Of a stretch of 50,182 nt of DNA, positions 1 to 7,553 are shown in pieces. Source of the stretch: JAWLHJ01 sp039587535 (GTDB taxonomy: Bacteria; Gemmatimonadota; Gemmatimonadetes; Longimicrobiales; Gaopeijiaceae). Location: contig JBDHIF010000021.1 in the NCBI GenBank assembly GCA_039587535.1, forward strand, positions 1 through 50,182, written 5' to 3'. The notes beneath the pieces are model-generated. The model was not told the DNA's origin, did not search any database, and saw nothing but the letters and a program-made list of their open reading frames with translations. Positions within the stretch are counted from its first letter, which is position 1. Every line of letters begins with the position of its first letter. The position numbers and the translations under genes were made by a program.

Positions 1-102
1 AAGCGTGATCGCAGCCGTCAGCGTCGTCTTACCATGATCCACGTGGCCAATCGTTCCCACGTTTACGTGCGGCTTACTCCGCTCGAACTTTGCCTTGCCC
101 AT
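1..102 (-). CDS. tuf: Elongation factor Tu, N-terminal 34 residues (partial)
   Basis: Only the first 34 codons lie in the window; the gene runs off the left edge. The translation starts MGKAKFERSKPHVNVGTIGH and contains the G1 P-loop GHVDHGKT (residues 19-26), which identifies the GTPase that delivers aminoacyl-tRNA to the ribosome. An AGAGGA Shine-Dalgarno sequence lies about 6 nt before the ATG. Three tRNA genes on the same strand lie directly upstream (Tyr, Gly, Thr), so tuf is probably expressed from the tRNA transcript, as with tufB in enterobacteria. The family assignment is certain; whether the genome has a second tuf copy cannot be seen. Confidence 0.97.
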   Translation of the reverse strand, partial: MGKAKFERSKPHVNVGTIGHVDHGKTTLTAAITL

Positions 103-199
103 CGCTGTCCTCTTGGATCGTTAGGCTATCGATAAGCGGGAGACACTCCCGCGCCCCGGGTTCACGCCAGGCGTGATCAACACGGTGCCTGAAGCACCA

Positions 200-271
200 A
201 GCTCTGGGCGGGGATTGAACCCGCGACCTCCTCCTTACCAAGGAGGCGCTCTACCACTGAGCTACCAGAGC
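200..271 (-). tRNA. tRNA-Thr (anticodon GGT)
   Basis: Read on the minus strand this folds as a complete cloverleaf of 72 nt. The acceptor GCTCTGG pairs with CCAGAGC, the anticodon loop is TTGGTAA within a CCTCC/GGAGG stem, and the T arm is GCGGG-TTCAATC-CCCGC. The discriminator is T and no CCA is encoded, so the CCA end must be added enzymatically. It is the last tRNA before tuf, equivalent in order to thrT. Confidence 0.95.
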
Positions 272-313
272 GGGACATCACCCACCGTACATCCTTCTTT
301 CCTACGTGCATCA

Positions 314-387
314 AGCGGGAGACGGGACTCGAACCCGCGACCCTCAGCTTGGAAGGCTGATGCTCTAGCCAACTGAGCTACTCCCGC
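314..387 (-). tRNA. tRNA-Gly (anticodon TCC)
   Basis: A 74-nt cloverleaf on the minus strand. The acceptor GCGGGAG pairs with CTCCCGC, the D arm contains AGCTCAGTTGG, the anticodon loop CTTCCAA gives anticodon TCC, and the T arm holds GGTTCGAGTCC. The CCA end is not encoded. It lies between tRNA-Tyr and tRNA-Thr(GGT), equivalent in order to glyT. Confidence 0.95.
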
Positions 388-466
388 GTGTGCCTTCCTC
401 GGCCTTCGGACACGCTCCGTTGGGTCCGAAGCGCGTCGACATCGGCCGTGTCCTTCGTCGAAACCA

Positions 467-548
467 TGGTGGGGGGAGGATTCGAACCTCCGAAGGCTAT
501 GCCAGCAGATTTACAGTCTGCCCCGTTTGACCGCTTCGGTACCCCACC
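467..548 (-). tRNA. tRNA-Tyr (anticodon GTA)
   Basis: An 82-nt class II tRNA with a long variable arm. The acceptor GGTGGGG pairs with CCCCACC, the anticodon stem CAGA/TCTG encloses CTGTAAA (anticodon GTA), the T arm reads GGTTCGAATCC, and the discriminator is A. The CCA end is not encoded. It is the first of the three contiguous tRNAs upstream of tuf, equivalent in order to tyrU. Confidence 0.95.
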
Positions 549-793
549 CTCCGCGTGCACCCGAACCGTTCCTGCCGGGGCACCCGCCCATGTCCACCCA
601 CCGGCACCAGGGCCGAGTGGGCCGAAAAGAACCTCCTCCAGGTGCGGGGGCGGCCTTTATGAACGAGCTTTGGAAGGTAATTGGTGCTCTTCAAAGCGTA
701 AAGGGCCGGATCTGCCCTGAAAACGAACGTGGCAGAGCAGCCCCGACGTGGCTAACGTACATCGCCGCACCCACCCTCTTCGGAAGACCTGTC
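549..793. other. Intergenic region between tRNA-Tyr and a divergent secreted-protein gene
   Basis: These 245 bp should hold the promoter of the Tyr-Gly-Thr-tuf unit (minus strand), unless that unit is transcribed through from tRNA-Thr(TGT). They should also hold the promoter of the plus-strand gene at 794. The part around 650-720 is AT-richer than its surroundings. I could not find a convincing -35/-10 pair on either strand and make no promoter call. Confidence 0.4.
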
Positions 794-1186
794 ATGCCCG
801 TTACGTCACGCTTCGTCTCGACCCTCGCGGCCCTGGTCGTGGCCGCGGTTCCGGCCGCCGCCCAGGAGGCGTCGGACGGTCTCGCCGGGTCATGGGCGCT
901 CACCTTCTCCACGAGCCAGGGCACGGTCAATCTCCCTGTGGAGCTCAGGCCGAACGGAGACGAGCTCACCGGCACGTCGGGGAGCGCCCTGGGTTACGCC
1001 ACCGACTTCGGCGAGGGCTCCGTCACCGCCAACGAGTTCGCCTTCGAGGTATGGGTGGAGGTGTCCGGCGAATGGTATCCGTTGGACTTCGCTGGCCAAC
1101 TGGAAGATGGTGAGCTCACGGGAAGCGTGGACATACCCGACGGGTCCCGCGCCTCCTTCCGGGGCGTGCGGCCGTCCGGCCTCTGA
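794..1186 (+). CDS. Small secreted protein, lipocalin-like beta-rich domain, unknown function
   Basis: A 130-residue protein from the ATG at 794. It has a clear Sec signal peptide: a hydrophobic stretch STLAALVVAAVPAAA followed by QEA, with likely cleavage after AAA. The mature part is a series of predicted beta strands with the pattern GSWALTF, LRPNGDELTG, GSVTANEFAFEV and LEDGELTGSV. This GxW start with repeated G-x-L-x-G strands resembles the small lipocalin-like domains often attached to secreted hydrolases. It is encoded opposite to, and inside, the tRNA-tuf cluster, between tRNA-Thr(TGT) and tRNA-Tyr. Partner and ligand are unknown. A longer in-frame start upstream would overlap tRNA-Tyr and destroy the signal peptide position, so it was not used. 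Confidence 0.75.
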   Translation: MPVTSRFVSTLAALVVAAVPAAAQEASDGLAGSWALTFSTSQGTVNLPVELRPNGDELTGTSGSALGYATDFGEGSVTANEFAFEVWVEVSGEWYPLDFAGQLEDGELTGSVDIPDGSRASFRGVRPSGL

Positions 1187-1236
1187 CACCTTCCAGGGCC
1201 CGGAAGCCGACACCCTCTTCCGCGCTCCGGCCTACA

Positions 1237-1309
1237 AGCTGGCGAAGGGACTCGAACCCCCAACCTGCCGCTTACAAGGCGGCTGCTCTACCAGTTGAGC
1301 TACGCCAGC
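1237..1309 (-). tRNA. tRNA-Thr (anticodon TGT)
   Basis: A 73-nt cloverleaf on the minus strand. The acceptor GCTGGCG pairs with CGCCAGC, the anticodon stem GCCGC/GCGGC encloses CTTGTAA (anticodon TGT), and the T arm contains GGTTCGAGTCC. The CCA end is not encoded. It lies 70 bp after cysS on the same strand. Its anticodon and position make it the counterpart of thrU at the head of the thrU-tyrU-glyT-thrT-tufB order, but separated from tRNA-Tyr by about 690 bp and an antisense gene. Confidence 0.95.
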
Positions 1310-1326
1310 GCAGGGCCAACTTAACA

Positions 1327-1362
1327 GGTCACCCGGACCAGGCAGCACCCCCCAGGGTGACC
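1327..1362. repeat. Inverted repeat between cysS and tRNA-Thr(TGT)
   Basis: A perfect 8-bp inverted repeat, GGTCACCC at 1327-1334 and GGGTGACC at 1355-1362, with a 20-nt loop. It lies 17 bp after the cysS stop and 17 bp before the tRNA 5' end. It has no T-tract on the minus strand, so it is a weak terminator candidate. It could equally be a processing hairpin between cysS and the tRNA. Confidence 0.4.
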
Positions 1363-1379
1363 AGGGGGCGGCGCGGCTC

Positions 1380-2813
1380 CTAGCCGACCACCTTCCAGCG
1401 GGTGCCTCCCGCACCGTCCTCCAGAACGATACCGCGTTCCGTAAGCTCGTCCCGGATCGCGTCGGCTTCTGCGTAGTCCTTCCGCGCCCTCGCCTCCGCC
1501 CGAGCCTCGATGCGCTCTTCCACCCACGTGGCCAGGTCACCGTCCACGGCTCGCGTGGCGTGAGCCACCTCCAGCAGCCCGAGCACCTCATCCATCGATC
1601 GGAGGGCATCCAGCGCCTGGTCCCGGTCCCGCGGCCGGACCACGGCCTCGTCTTGAAGCTCGGCATTCACTCCGCTCACCAGAGTGAACGCGGCGGCCAG
1701 TGCGTCTGCAGCGTTGAGGTCGGTGTCCATAGCATCCCTGAACCGTCGCACGGCAGCCTCGGAGAGCTCCGGGAGAGACGTAGACGCTGCCCCTTCGTCC
1801 ACCGGCAAAGCCTCCAGACGCGCTTCGAAGTCCAGCAGGCGCTGTACGGCGGCCCGGGACGAGGCCAGTCCCGCCCGGGTGAAGTTGAGCTCACCCCGGT
1901 AATGAGAGGAGATCAGAAGATGGCGAATCGCGGCGGGATCGAATCCTTCGTCCAACAGCTCGCGAACGGTGATGAAGTTGCCCAGAGACTTGGACATCTT
2001 CCGTCCTTCGACGAAGAGGTGCTTCACGTGCAGCCAGTACCGCACAAATGGGTGGCCCGTCGCGGCCTCGGACTGGGCGATCTCGTTCTCGTGGTGCGGA
2101 AACACGAGATCCTCCCCGCCTAGATGCAGGTCCAGCGTGACACCCAGCTCGGTGACACTCATGACCGAGCACTCCAGGTGCCACCCTGGGCGGCCGCGTC
2201 CCCAGGGCGAGTCCCACGCGGCCTCCACCGCCTCGTCATCGGGGGTGGCCTTCTTCCAGAGCACGAAGTCCCGCGCGTCGTCCTTGGTGTACTCGTCCTG
2301 GGCGACGCGGGCCCCGCTCCTGAGCGTGGAGACGTCGATCCCCTTGAGCTTTCCGTAGTCTGGAAATTTGGCGATGGAGAAGTAGACCGCCCCGTCGTCG
2401 GCCTGGTACGCATGACCCGACTCCATCAGGCGCTCGACGAAGTCGATCATCGGCCCGACGTACTCCGTGGCACGCGGATAGGCGTCCACCGGGCGCACCC
2501 CGAGGACGCGTGCGTCGTGCAGCACGGCCTCACCGAAAGGCTCCGTGAAGGAGCGCACGTCGACTCCCTCCTCCCTGGCGCCCCGGATGGTCTTGTCGTC
2601 CACGTCCGTGAGGTTCATGACGAACCGGACTTCGTAGCCCGACCATTCCAGATACCGGTGCACGAGATCGAAGAACAGGAAGGTGCGGAAGTTCCCGATG
2701 TGCGCGTGATCGTAGATGGTGGGACCGCACGCGTACACGCGTACCTTCCCTGGCTCCAGAGGATCGAACGGTTGGAGCGACCGCGCAGCGGTGTTGTAGA
2801 GGGTCAGCGTCAT
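1380..2813 (-). CDS. cysS: Cysteinyl-tRNA synthetase
   Basis: A class Ia aminoacyl-tRNA synthetase of 477 residues from the ATG at 2813, close to the usual length of about 460. It charges tRNA-Cys in the cytoplasm. The HIGH motif is HIGN at residues 38-41 and the KMSKS motif is at 272-276. The zinc-site residues known from the E. coli enzyme have counterparts at C29, C215, H240 and E244 (in HHENE). The C-terminal anticodon-binding part ends ELTERGIVLEDG. An in-frame extension up to 2939 has no family similarity and overlaps pyrF, so it is rejected. The gene follows pyrF by 19 bp on the same strand, so it is likely cotranscribed, and is followed by tRNA-Thr(TGT). Confidence 0.97.
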   Translation of the reverse strand: MTLTLYNTAARSLQPFDPLEPGKVRVYACGPTIYDHAHIGNFRTFLFFDLVHRYLEWSGYEVRFVMNLTDVDDKTIRGAREEGVDVRSFTEPFGEAVLHDARVLGVRPVDAYPRATEYVGPMIDFVERLMESGHAYQADDGAVYFSIAKFPDYGKLKGIDVSTLRSGARVAQDEYTKDDARDFVLWKKATPDDEAVEAAWDSPWGRGRPGWHLECSVMSVTELGVTLDLHLGGEDLVFPHHENEIAQSEAATGHPFVRYWLHVKHLFVEGRKMSKSLGNFITVRELLDEGFDPAAIRHLLISSHYRGELNFTRAGLASSRAAVQRLLDFEARLEALPVDEGAASTSLPELSEAAVRRFRDAMDTDLNAADALAAAFTLVSGVNAELQDEAVVRPRDRDQALDALRSMDEVLGLLEVAHATRAVDGDLATWVEERIEARAEARARKDYAEADAIRDELTERGIVLEDGAGGTRWKVVG

Positions 2814-2832
2814 GGTGAATCGTGGGCTGGAA

Positions 2833-3531
2833 TCAGACGGCAGCTGCGGCGACTTCCGCCAGCACGCTCGCCAGGGCGGCGCCGGGTTTCTCGGCGCGGG
2901 TGACGGCTCTTCCCAGGACCAGGTAATCCGCTCCCGCACGCGCGGCTTCGGCAGGAGTGGCTACGCGCCTCTGGTCGCCGACGTCGGTGCCGGTAGGTCG
3001 GATGCCCGGTGTGACCACCAGGAAGTCACGCCCATGGTCGGTCCGGACGCGGGGCGCCTCACCGGCCGAGCATACCACTCCGTCGACACCGGCATCCCGG
3101 ACCATACCGGTAAGCCTGCGCACCTCTGCGGACACGTCTGGCGCTGGTCGGCCCCACACCTCGCTGAGCGCGTCGGCATCCAGGGACGTGAGAACCGTGA
3201 CGGCCAGGAGCCGTAGTCCCGTGCCAGAGGCCGCATCTGCGGCGGCCTGAAGCATGGCCGGTCCCCCAGCCGCATGTATGGTCAGGAGGTCGACGTCCAG
3301 ATCCGCGGCTGCCCGCACCGCGGATGCGACCGTGTTCGGGATGTCGTGCAGCTTGAGATCGAGGAAGACCCTCTTCCCGGCCCGATGGAGCTCCTGCACG
3401 AAGTCCGGCCCCGCCCGAGTATACAGCTCGAGCCCCACCTTGTAGAAGTCGCCCAGGTCTCCGATGCGTCCCAGGAGCGCCCTGGCTTCGTCCGCTCCCG
3501 GAACGTCGAGAGCGATGATCACTTCCGCCAT
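2833..3531 (-). CDS. pyrF: Orotidine 5'-phosphate decarboxylase
   Basis: A 232-residue TIM-barrel enzyme that decarboxylates OMP to UMP, the last step of de novo pyrimidine synthesis. It begins MAEVIIALDVP, the typical N-terminus with the first catalytic Asp. It carries the signature FLDLKLHDIPNTV, which holds the Lys-x-x-Asp dyad, and the late phosphate-loop motif VTPGIRPTG. A GGAG Shine-Dalgarno overlaps the pyrD stop and sits 5 nt before this ATG. The gap to pyrD is 8 bp, so the two pyrimidine genes are adjacent and probably translated from one message. The long in-frame extension to 3993 runs over pyrD and is not coding. Confidence 0.97.
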   Translation of the reverse strand: MAEVIIALDVPGADEARALLGRIGDLGDFYKVGLELYTRAGPDFVQELHRAGKRVFLDLKLHDIPNTVASAVRAAADLDVDLLTIHAAGGPAMLQAAADAASGTGLRLLAVTVLTSLDADALSEVWGRPAPDVSAEVRRLTGMVRDAGVDGVVCSAGEAPRVRTDHGRDFLVVTPGIRPTGTDVGDQRRVATPAEAARAGADYLVLGRAVTRAEKPGAALASVLAEVAAAAV

Positions 3532-3539
3532 CCGGTCTC

Positions 3540-4457
3540 CTACGCCTGCGGGGTGTATGCGAGGTCCTCCCAAGAGGGTACGCCGTGCCGGCGCCCCCAT
3601 CGAGCCAGATCCCGCGCGATCCGAGTGCCGGCGGTCGGGAGTGCGAAGGACGCCGTGCCCACCTGCACCAGGCTGGCTCCAGCGCGTGCGTACGCCACGG
3701 CATCCTCCGCCCGAGCGATCCCTCCAACGCCTACCAGGGGAATCTCGGCCCGCTCGCGGGCAGTGCGCACGGCGCGGAGTCCCGCGGGGCGGAGGGCCGG
3801 CCCGCTCACACCGCCCTGACCCGCTCCGATAACGGACCTCCCGTCCTCCGGCCGGAGGAGGAGGCCGGGAAGCGTGTTGACCAGAGTCAACCCGTCCGCG
3901 CCTGCGTCGGCGGCACGCGCGACCGTGGTTCCCAGGCGCATATCGTTCGGTGCCAGCTTGGCCAGTATCGGTCGTTCGGTCCGGCTGCGGCACCCGGACA
4001 CGATGGCCGTGACCTGCCCTGGATCCAGAGCGAACGGGATGCCGGCCCGGTCGCGGTCGTTGGGACAGGAGAGATTGAGCTCGAAGCCGACGAAGCCGTC
4101 AGCCCCATCCAAGCCTTCCACGAGCTGGAAGAACTCGTCCACGGTGTGCCCCGCCACGCTGACGAACACCCGCGCCCTCCGGACGTTCGTCGCCAGCCAG
4201 GGAAGCTTTTCTCGACGGGTCGCCGCGAGACCGGGGTTGGCCAGCCCGACGGAGTTGATCATCCCGCCGTCGAACTCGGCCACGCGGGGCGACGGATTCC
4301 CAGCTCGAGGCTCCACCGTAACGGACTTCGTCACAAAGCCGCCCAAAGACTCGAGATCCAGCACATCGGCCAGCTCCAAGCCGAATCCACACGTCCCGGC
4401 GGCGAGGAGCACGGGATTCTGAAAAGTCACTCCGAACACGTCGGTCGCGAGCTTCAC
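3540..4457 (-). CDS. pyrD: Dihydroorotate dehydrogenase, class I (IB-like)
   Basis: A 305-residue flavoprotein that oxidises dihydroorotate to orotate. The motif TKSVTVEPRAGNPSPRV, the following GGMINSVGLANPG and the active-site loop FELNLSCPN (with the catalytic Cys) are class I hallmarks. VGVGGI near the C-terminus is the FMN phosphate loop. Class IB enzymes normally work with the iron-sulfur subunit PyrK; no pyrK is in the window, so the electron acceptor is unresolved. The start is GTG and overlaps the stop of the upstream TPR lipoprotein gene as GTGA. pyrF follows 8 bp downstream. Confidence 0.95.
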   Translation of the reverse strand: MKLATDVFGVTFQNPVLLAAGTCGFGLELADVLDLESLGGFVTKSVTVEPRAGNPSPRVAEFDGGMINSVGLANPGLAATRREKLPWLATNVRRARVFVSVAGHTVDEFFQLVEGLDGADGFVGFELNLSCPNDRDRAGIPFALDPGQVTAIVSGCRSRTERPILAKLAPNDMRLGTTVARAADAGADGLTLVNTLPGLLLRPEDGRSVIGAGQGGVSGPALRPAGLRAVRTARERAEIPLVGVGGIARAEDAVAYARAGASLVQVGTASFALPTAGTRIARDLARWGRRHGVPSWEDLAYTPQA

Positions 4458-5794
4458 CGCCTGATCTCTGAAAGTCTGACCAAGAGCTGCTCCTCCAACG
4501 CCTCGAATCCGACCGCGGCCGCCCCGCGTGCGGCCAGAACGTAAGGATTTCTCCGATGTCCCTCCAGGCGCTCGCGCAGGCGGGCCCGTTCCCGCTCGTC
4601 CTCTGTGAGCTGCAGCGCGGCCAGCAGTGCCTTCGGCGCCCAGGGTTGCTCGGGCGCGCTGGTCGCGTAGGCGATGAAGAGCTCCCGCGCCACCATGATG
4701 GCTCCGAGCTCGTCGCGAGCGATCTCGCCTGCCAGGAACCAGGCCAGCGGCTCATCGAGTCCAGCGAAAGCCAGCCGCTCCAACTCGTCGATGTCGGTCA
4801 GCAGCTCGGCCACCGCGGCTTGGTCCAACGCCGGCAGAAGGAGGCTCCGGAGTCCGAAGGCGTCACCGACTTCGTCCGAGGACTCGAGGGTCCAGGAAGC
4901 CAGAGTCACGCGAGCGCCCGCCGCCCATGGCCCCCGTCCGTCGGCCACCGCTTCGACGCGGGTCTCCGACTCCACGATGCGTCCGGCGCGCCTCAGCACA
5001 CGAGCCTGATCGAGGGCCAGGCCGTCCCGGGCATCTCGAGTCCAGGCAGCCCGCTGCGCCCCATCCAGAAGGTCTGCCACCGCGGCGCTTCCCCATCGCC
5101 GCTCGGCCCGGCCGAGGAGCTCTCTGAGGGCCCCCGCACGAATCTCTGCCTCGGGATAGGCGAGGAGCCGTTGGACCGATTCCTCCGTCCGACGTCGATC
5201 ACCGAGTACGACCCCCCATTCCAGTCGCGTGAGAGCCGCCTCCACCCGAAGCGGAGGATGCACCTCCGCTGCACGGTCCAGGTCCCACCAGCCACCGTCG
5301 GGGTGGTCGCGCTGAAGGAGGAGTCGTCCACGCTGAAGGTGACCCTCACCCCGGACGGCGGGATCCGTGGCCCCCGCGAGGGCTTCGTTGAACAAATCGA
5401 TGGCCACGGCTGGCCGGCCGAGCCGAGCCTCCAGGACTCCTTGAAACACCTGGACCGCCAGACGTTCGTCAGGATTCTCGGCCAACGTCGCGCTGTGACG
5501 CAGGGCGGCCTGCGCAGCTTGAAGATCACCGCTCCTCAGGTACGCTCGCCCCAACAGGAAGGCCGACTCGTAGGCCCAACCTCCGTCGGGGTCGCTCCGG
5601 AACCCGGCGGCGGCTTTCCTGATCACGTCGGAGTACCGCTCCTGGGCGAGGCTGTCCCGCCCCTGCCGGCGAAGGCGTTCCGCCTCCTGGAAGAGCTGGT
5701 CGGCATTGTAGATCGTATTGAAGTACGTGCAGGCGGTCGCCAACACGAGCACCCCCATGAGGGCCGCCCCAGCCCTGGTCACGGGAGTCTGCAT
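4454..5794 (-). CDS. TPR-repeat lipoprotein
   Basis: A 446-residue protein from the ATG at 5794; a GTG three bases earlier is an alternative start. Residues 4-22 form a lipoprotein signal ending ATAC, so C22 would be lipidated. The rest is alpha-helical with tetratricopeptide-like units, such as SAFLLGRAYLRSGDLQAAQAAL, a second near GEGHLQRGRLLLQRD, and further helices to the C-terminus. It probably acts as a periplasmic or outer-membrane-facing scaffold, in the general style of BamD or tol-pal YbgF proteins, but I do not recognise a named family. It sits between the cell-wall amidase and pyrD with overlaps at both ends, which ties its expression to the envelope and pyrimidine genes. Function not assigned. 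Confidence 0.8.
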   Translation of the reverse strand: MQTPVTRAGAALMGVLVLATACTYFNTIYNADQLFQEAERLRRQGRDSLAQERYSDVIRKAAAGFRSDPDGGWAYESAFLLGRAYLRSGDLQAAQAALRHSATLAENPDERLAVQVFQGVLEARLGRPAVAIDLFNEALAGATDPAVRGEGHLQRGRLLLQRDHPDGGWWDLDRAAEVHPPLRVEAALTRLEWGVVLGDRRRTEESVQRLLAYPEAEIRAGALRELLGRAERRWGSAAVADLLDGAQRAAWTRDARDGLALDQARVLRRAGRIVESETRVEAVADGRGPWAAGARVTLASWTLESSDEVGDAFGLRSLLLPALDQAAVAELLTDIDELERLAFAGLDEPLAWFLAGEIARDELGAIMVARELFIAYATSAPEQPWAPKALLAALQLTEDERERARLRERLEGHRRNPYVLAARGAAAVGFEALEEQLLVRLSEIRR

Positions 5795-7095
5795 CACCTC
5801 GAGCCGAGCCCGTTCCCCGGGGGATATCGTTCCAGGAAGGACAGAACCGCCGCGGCGATCCCCTCGGCTGTCCTCTGCTGGAAGTCGGTCCGAGCGAGCA
5901 GGCGAGCTTCGTCCGAGTTGGTCACGAAGCCGACCTCGACCAGAACGGACGGCATGATGGCGTTGGTCAGCACGGCCAGAGGCGCCTGCTTCACCCCTCG
6001 GTTGGGCCCGGGATGGAAGGCGTCGAGCTCGTCCTGGACGAACTGGGCCAGAAGCGCCGACCAGTGTGCGTGGTCGAAGTTTCGGAGCTCTCGAAGGATG
6101 AAATCGAGGTCGGACTGACGGCTGGCATCCAGCCCCCGGCCTCGGATGCTCAGTGGCGCGTTCTCGTTGGCTGAGACCCGCCGCTCATCGTCCGTTCGCG
6201 CCTCCGACAGGAAATACGTCTCGAAACCACGGGTCGTGCTCCGCGCCGGAAAGGAGTTGGCGTGGATAGAAATGAAGACGCCCGGACGCTCACCTTTCGC
6301 ATCAGTAGCCAGGAGGCCTCTATCCCAGAGATCGACGAAGTCGTCCTCGTCACGCGTCATGCGCACCTCGACGCTCGACTCCCTCCGCAGGATTTCAGCG
6401 AGACGCCTGGCGACGCCCAGAGCGACGTCCTTCTCCAGCACGCCATGCCCGACGGCTCCGGGGTCCGCCCCGCCGTGCCCTGCGTCCACCCAGACCACAC
6501 GGGCACCGTCGTAGGTAGACCTAGGGGGAGGGTCGACTTCAAGGGGAGCGCTCAGGTTCGTGGAGGTGGTCTCCGTTCCCCCTTCCTCAGGACCCTCCTC
6601 TCCGCCGTCCCGGCCGGGGCGAGCGGCCCTCGCCGCGGCACCTCGCGGGCTCGGATCCCCGGCCCGCAGCCTCCCCGTCGCTGTGTCGTAGTCGTAGTAC
6701 TCCGGGATCCGCTCCGGGAAGAAGTCCGTGACCAGCTGCGCTGGCACATAGATCTCATCACCGGACCGAAACACGGGATCCGCCAGCTGGAGCACCACGC
6801 CGTCCCAGCGGAAGAACGGCGTACCCACAGTCAAGTCCACCTCGGCGCGGGTCTCCACGCGAAGGGTGACCTCATCGCCCGAGCGGGCCACCGACCACCC
6901 CAGTGAACGGAAAGCGGACAGCGGCAACACGGCATATCCCCGCTCGGAGGCCACGGCGAGAGCCTCCACCCTGCCGTCCTCGCGTTCCAGCTGGATCGCG
7001 GCCGGAGCCTGACCGAGCACCGCCGCGGGGATCCACCCGAGCCCCAGGCCACCAATCAGGAGGGTCAACGCCCGCACCCTCAGCCCCTTCATCAT
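5794..7095 (-). CDS. N-acetylmuramoyl-L-alanine amidase (Amidase_3), exported
   Basis: A 433-residue cell-wall hydrolase. After an N-terminal signal segment (residues 5-30, ending VLGQ) there is a region of about 100 residues with LPLSAFRSLGWSV and IYVPAQLV, resembling copper-amine-oxidase-N-like or AMIN-like domains. A low-complexity linker rich in Pro, Gly and Glu follows. The C-terminal catalytic domain shows the zinc motif VDAGHGGADPGAVG, a Glu in LEKDVAL, the His in ISIHANS and the catalytic Glu in LVEVGFVTN. Such enzymes split the amide bond between MurNAc and the peptide during cell separation. The ATG overlaps the smpB stop (ATGA). Confidence 0.93.
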   Translation of the reverse strand: MMKGLRVRALTLLIGGLGLGWIPAAVLGQAPAAIQLEREDGRVEALAVASERGYAVLPLSAFRSLGWSVARSGDEVTLRVETRAEVDLTVGTPFFRWDGVVLQLADPVFRSGDEIYVPAQLVTDFFPERIPEYYDYDTATGRLRAGDPSPRGAAARAARPGRDGGEEGPEEGGTETTSTNLSAPLEVDPPPRSTYDGARVVWVDAGHGGADPGAVGHGVLEKDVALGVARRLAEILRRESSVEVRMTRDEDDFVDLWDRGLLATDAKGERPGVFISIHANSFPARSTTRGFETYFLSEARTDDERRVSANENAPLSIRGRGLDASRQSDLDFILRELRNFDHAHWSALLAQFVQDELDAFHPGPNRGVKQAPLAVLTNAIMPSVLVEVGFVTNSDEARLLARTDFQQRTAEGIAAAVLSFLERYPPGNGLGSR

Positions 7096-7553
7096 CGGTG
7101 CGCCTCGATGGCCCGCCGTGCCTCCCGGTCCTGTTGCTTCTTCTTCAGGGCGTCGCGCTTGTCGTGCAGCTTCCGCCCGCGCGCTACGGCCAGGGTCATT
7201 TTGGCATACCCGCGGCTGAAGTAGATGTCCAGCGGGATGAGGGTGAGCCCCTTTTCCTCGACCTGCCCCACCAGCTTCCGGATCTCATACTTGTGCAGAA
7301 GCAACCTGCGGGGACGGAGCGGATCGACGTTCGCTCGGTTGGCCTGCTCGTAGGGGCTGATGTGAAGGCTGTAGAGCCAGACCTCGCCACGCTCGACGCG
7401 GGCGAACGCGTCCTGGAACGCGACCTTCCCAGCCCGCAGCGACTTCACCTCCGGGCCCTTGAGCGCCATGCCTGCCTCGAACGTCTCGAGGATGTCGTAC
7501 TCGTGGCGCGCTTTTCGATTTCGGGCGACCACCTGCCGACCCTGCTCGCTCAC
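7092..7553 (-). CDS. smpB: SsrA-binding protein SmpB
   Basis: A 153-residue tmRNA partner used in trans-translation to rescue stalled ribosomes. Recognised from RNRKARHEYDILETFEAG, GPEVKSLRAGK, the central AFARVERGEVWLYSLHISPY and the basic tail KLHDKRDALKKKQQDREARR. Length is normal for the family (about 150-160). The start is GTG and overlaps the stop of the upstream YihY gene as GTGA. The downstream amidase gene overlaps in the same way. No ssrA (tmRNA) gene is visible in the window. Confidence 0.97.
   Translation of the reverse strand: MSEQGRQVVARNRKARHEYDILETFEAGMALKGPEVKSLRAGKVAFQDAFARVERGEVWLYSLHISPYEQANRANVDPLRPRRLLLHKYEIRKLVGQVEEKGLTLIPLDIYFSRGYAKMTLAVARGRKLHDKRDALKKKQQDREARRAIEAHR

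Noticed and set aside
4556..6118. A 520-codon open frame on the plus strand
   Set aside because: Antisense to the TPR lipoprotein and amidase genes; no signal, no motif, typical shadow composition.
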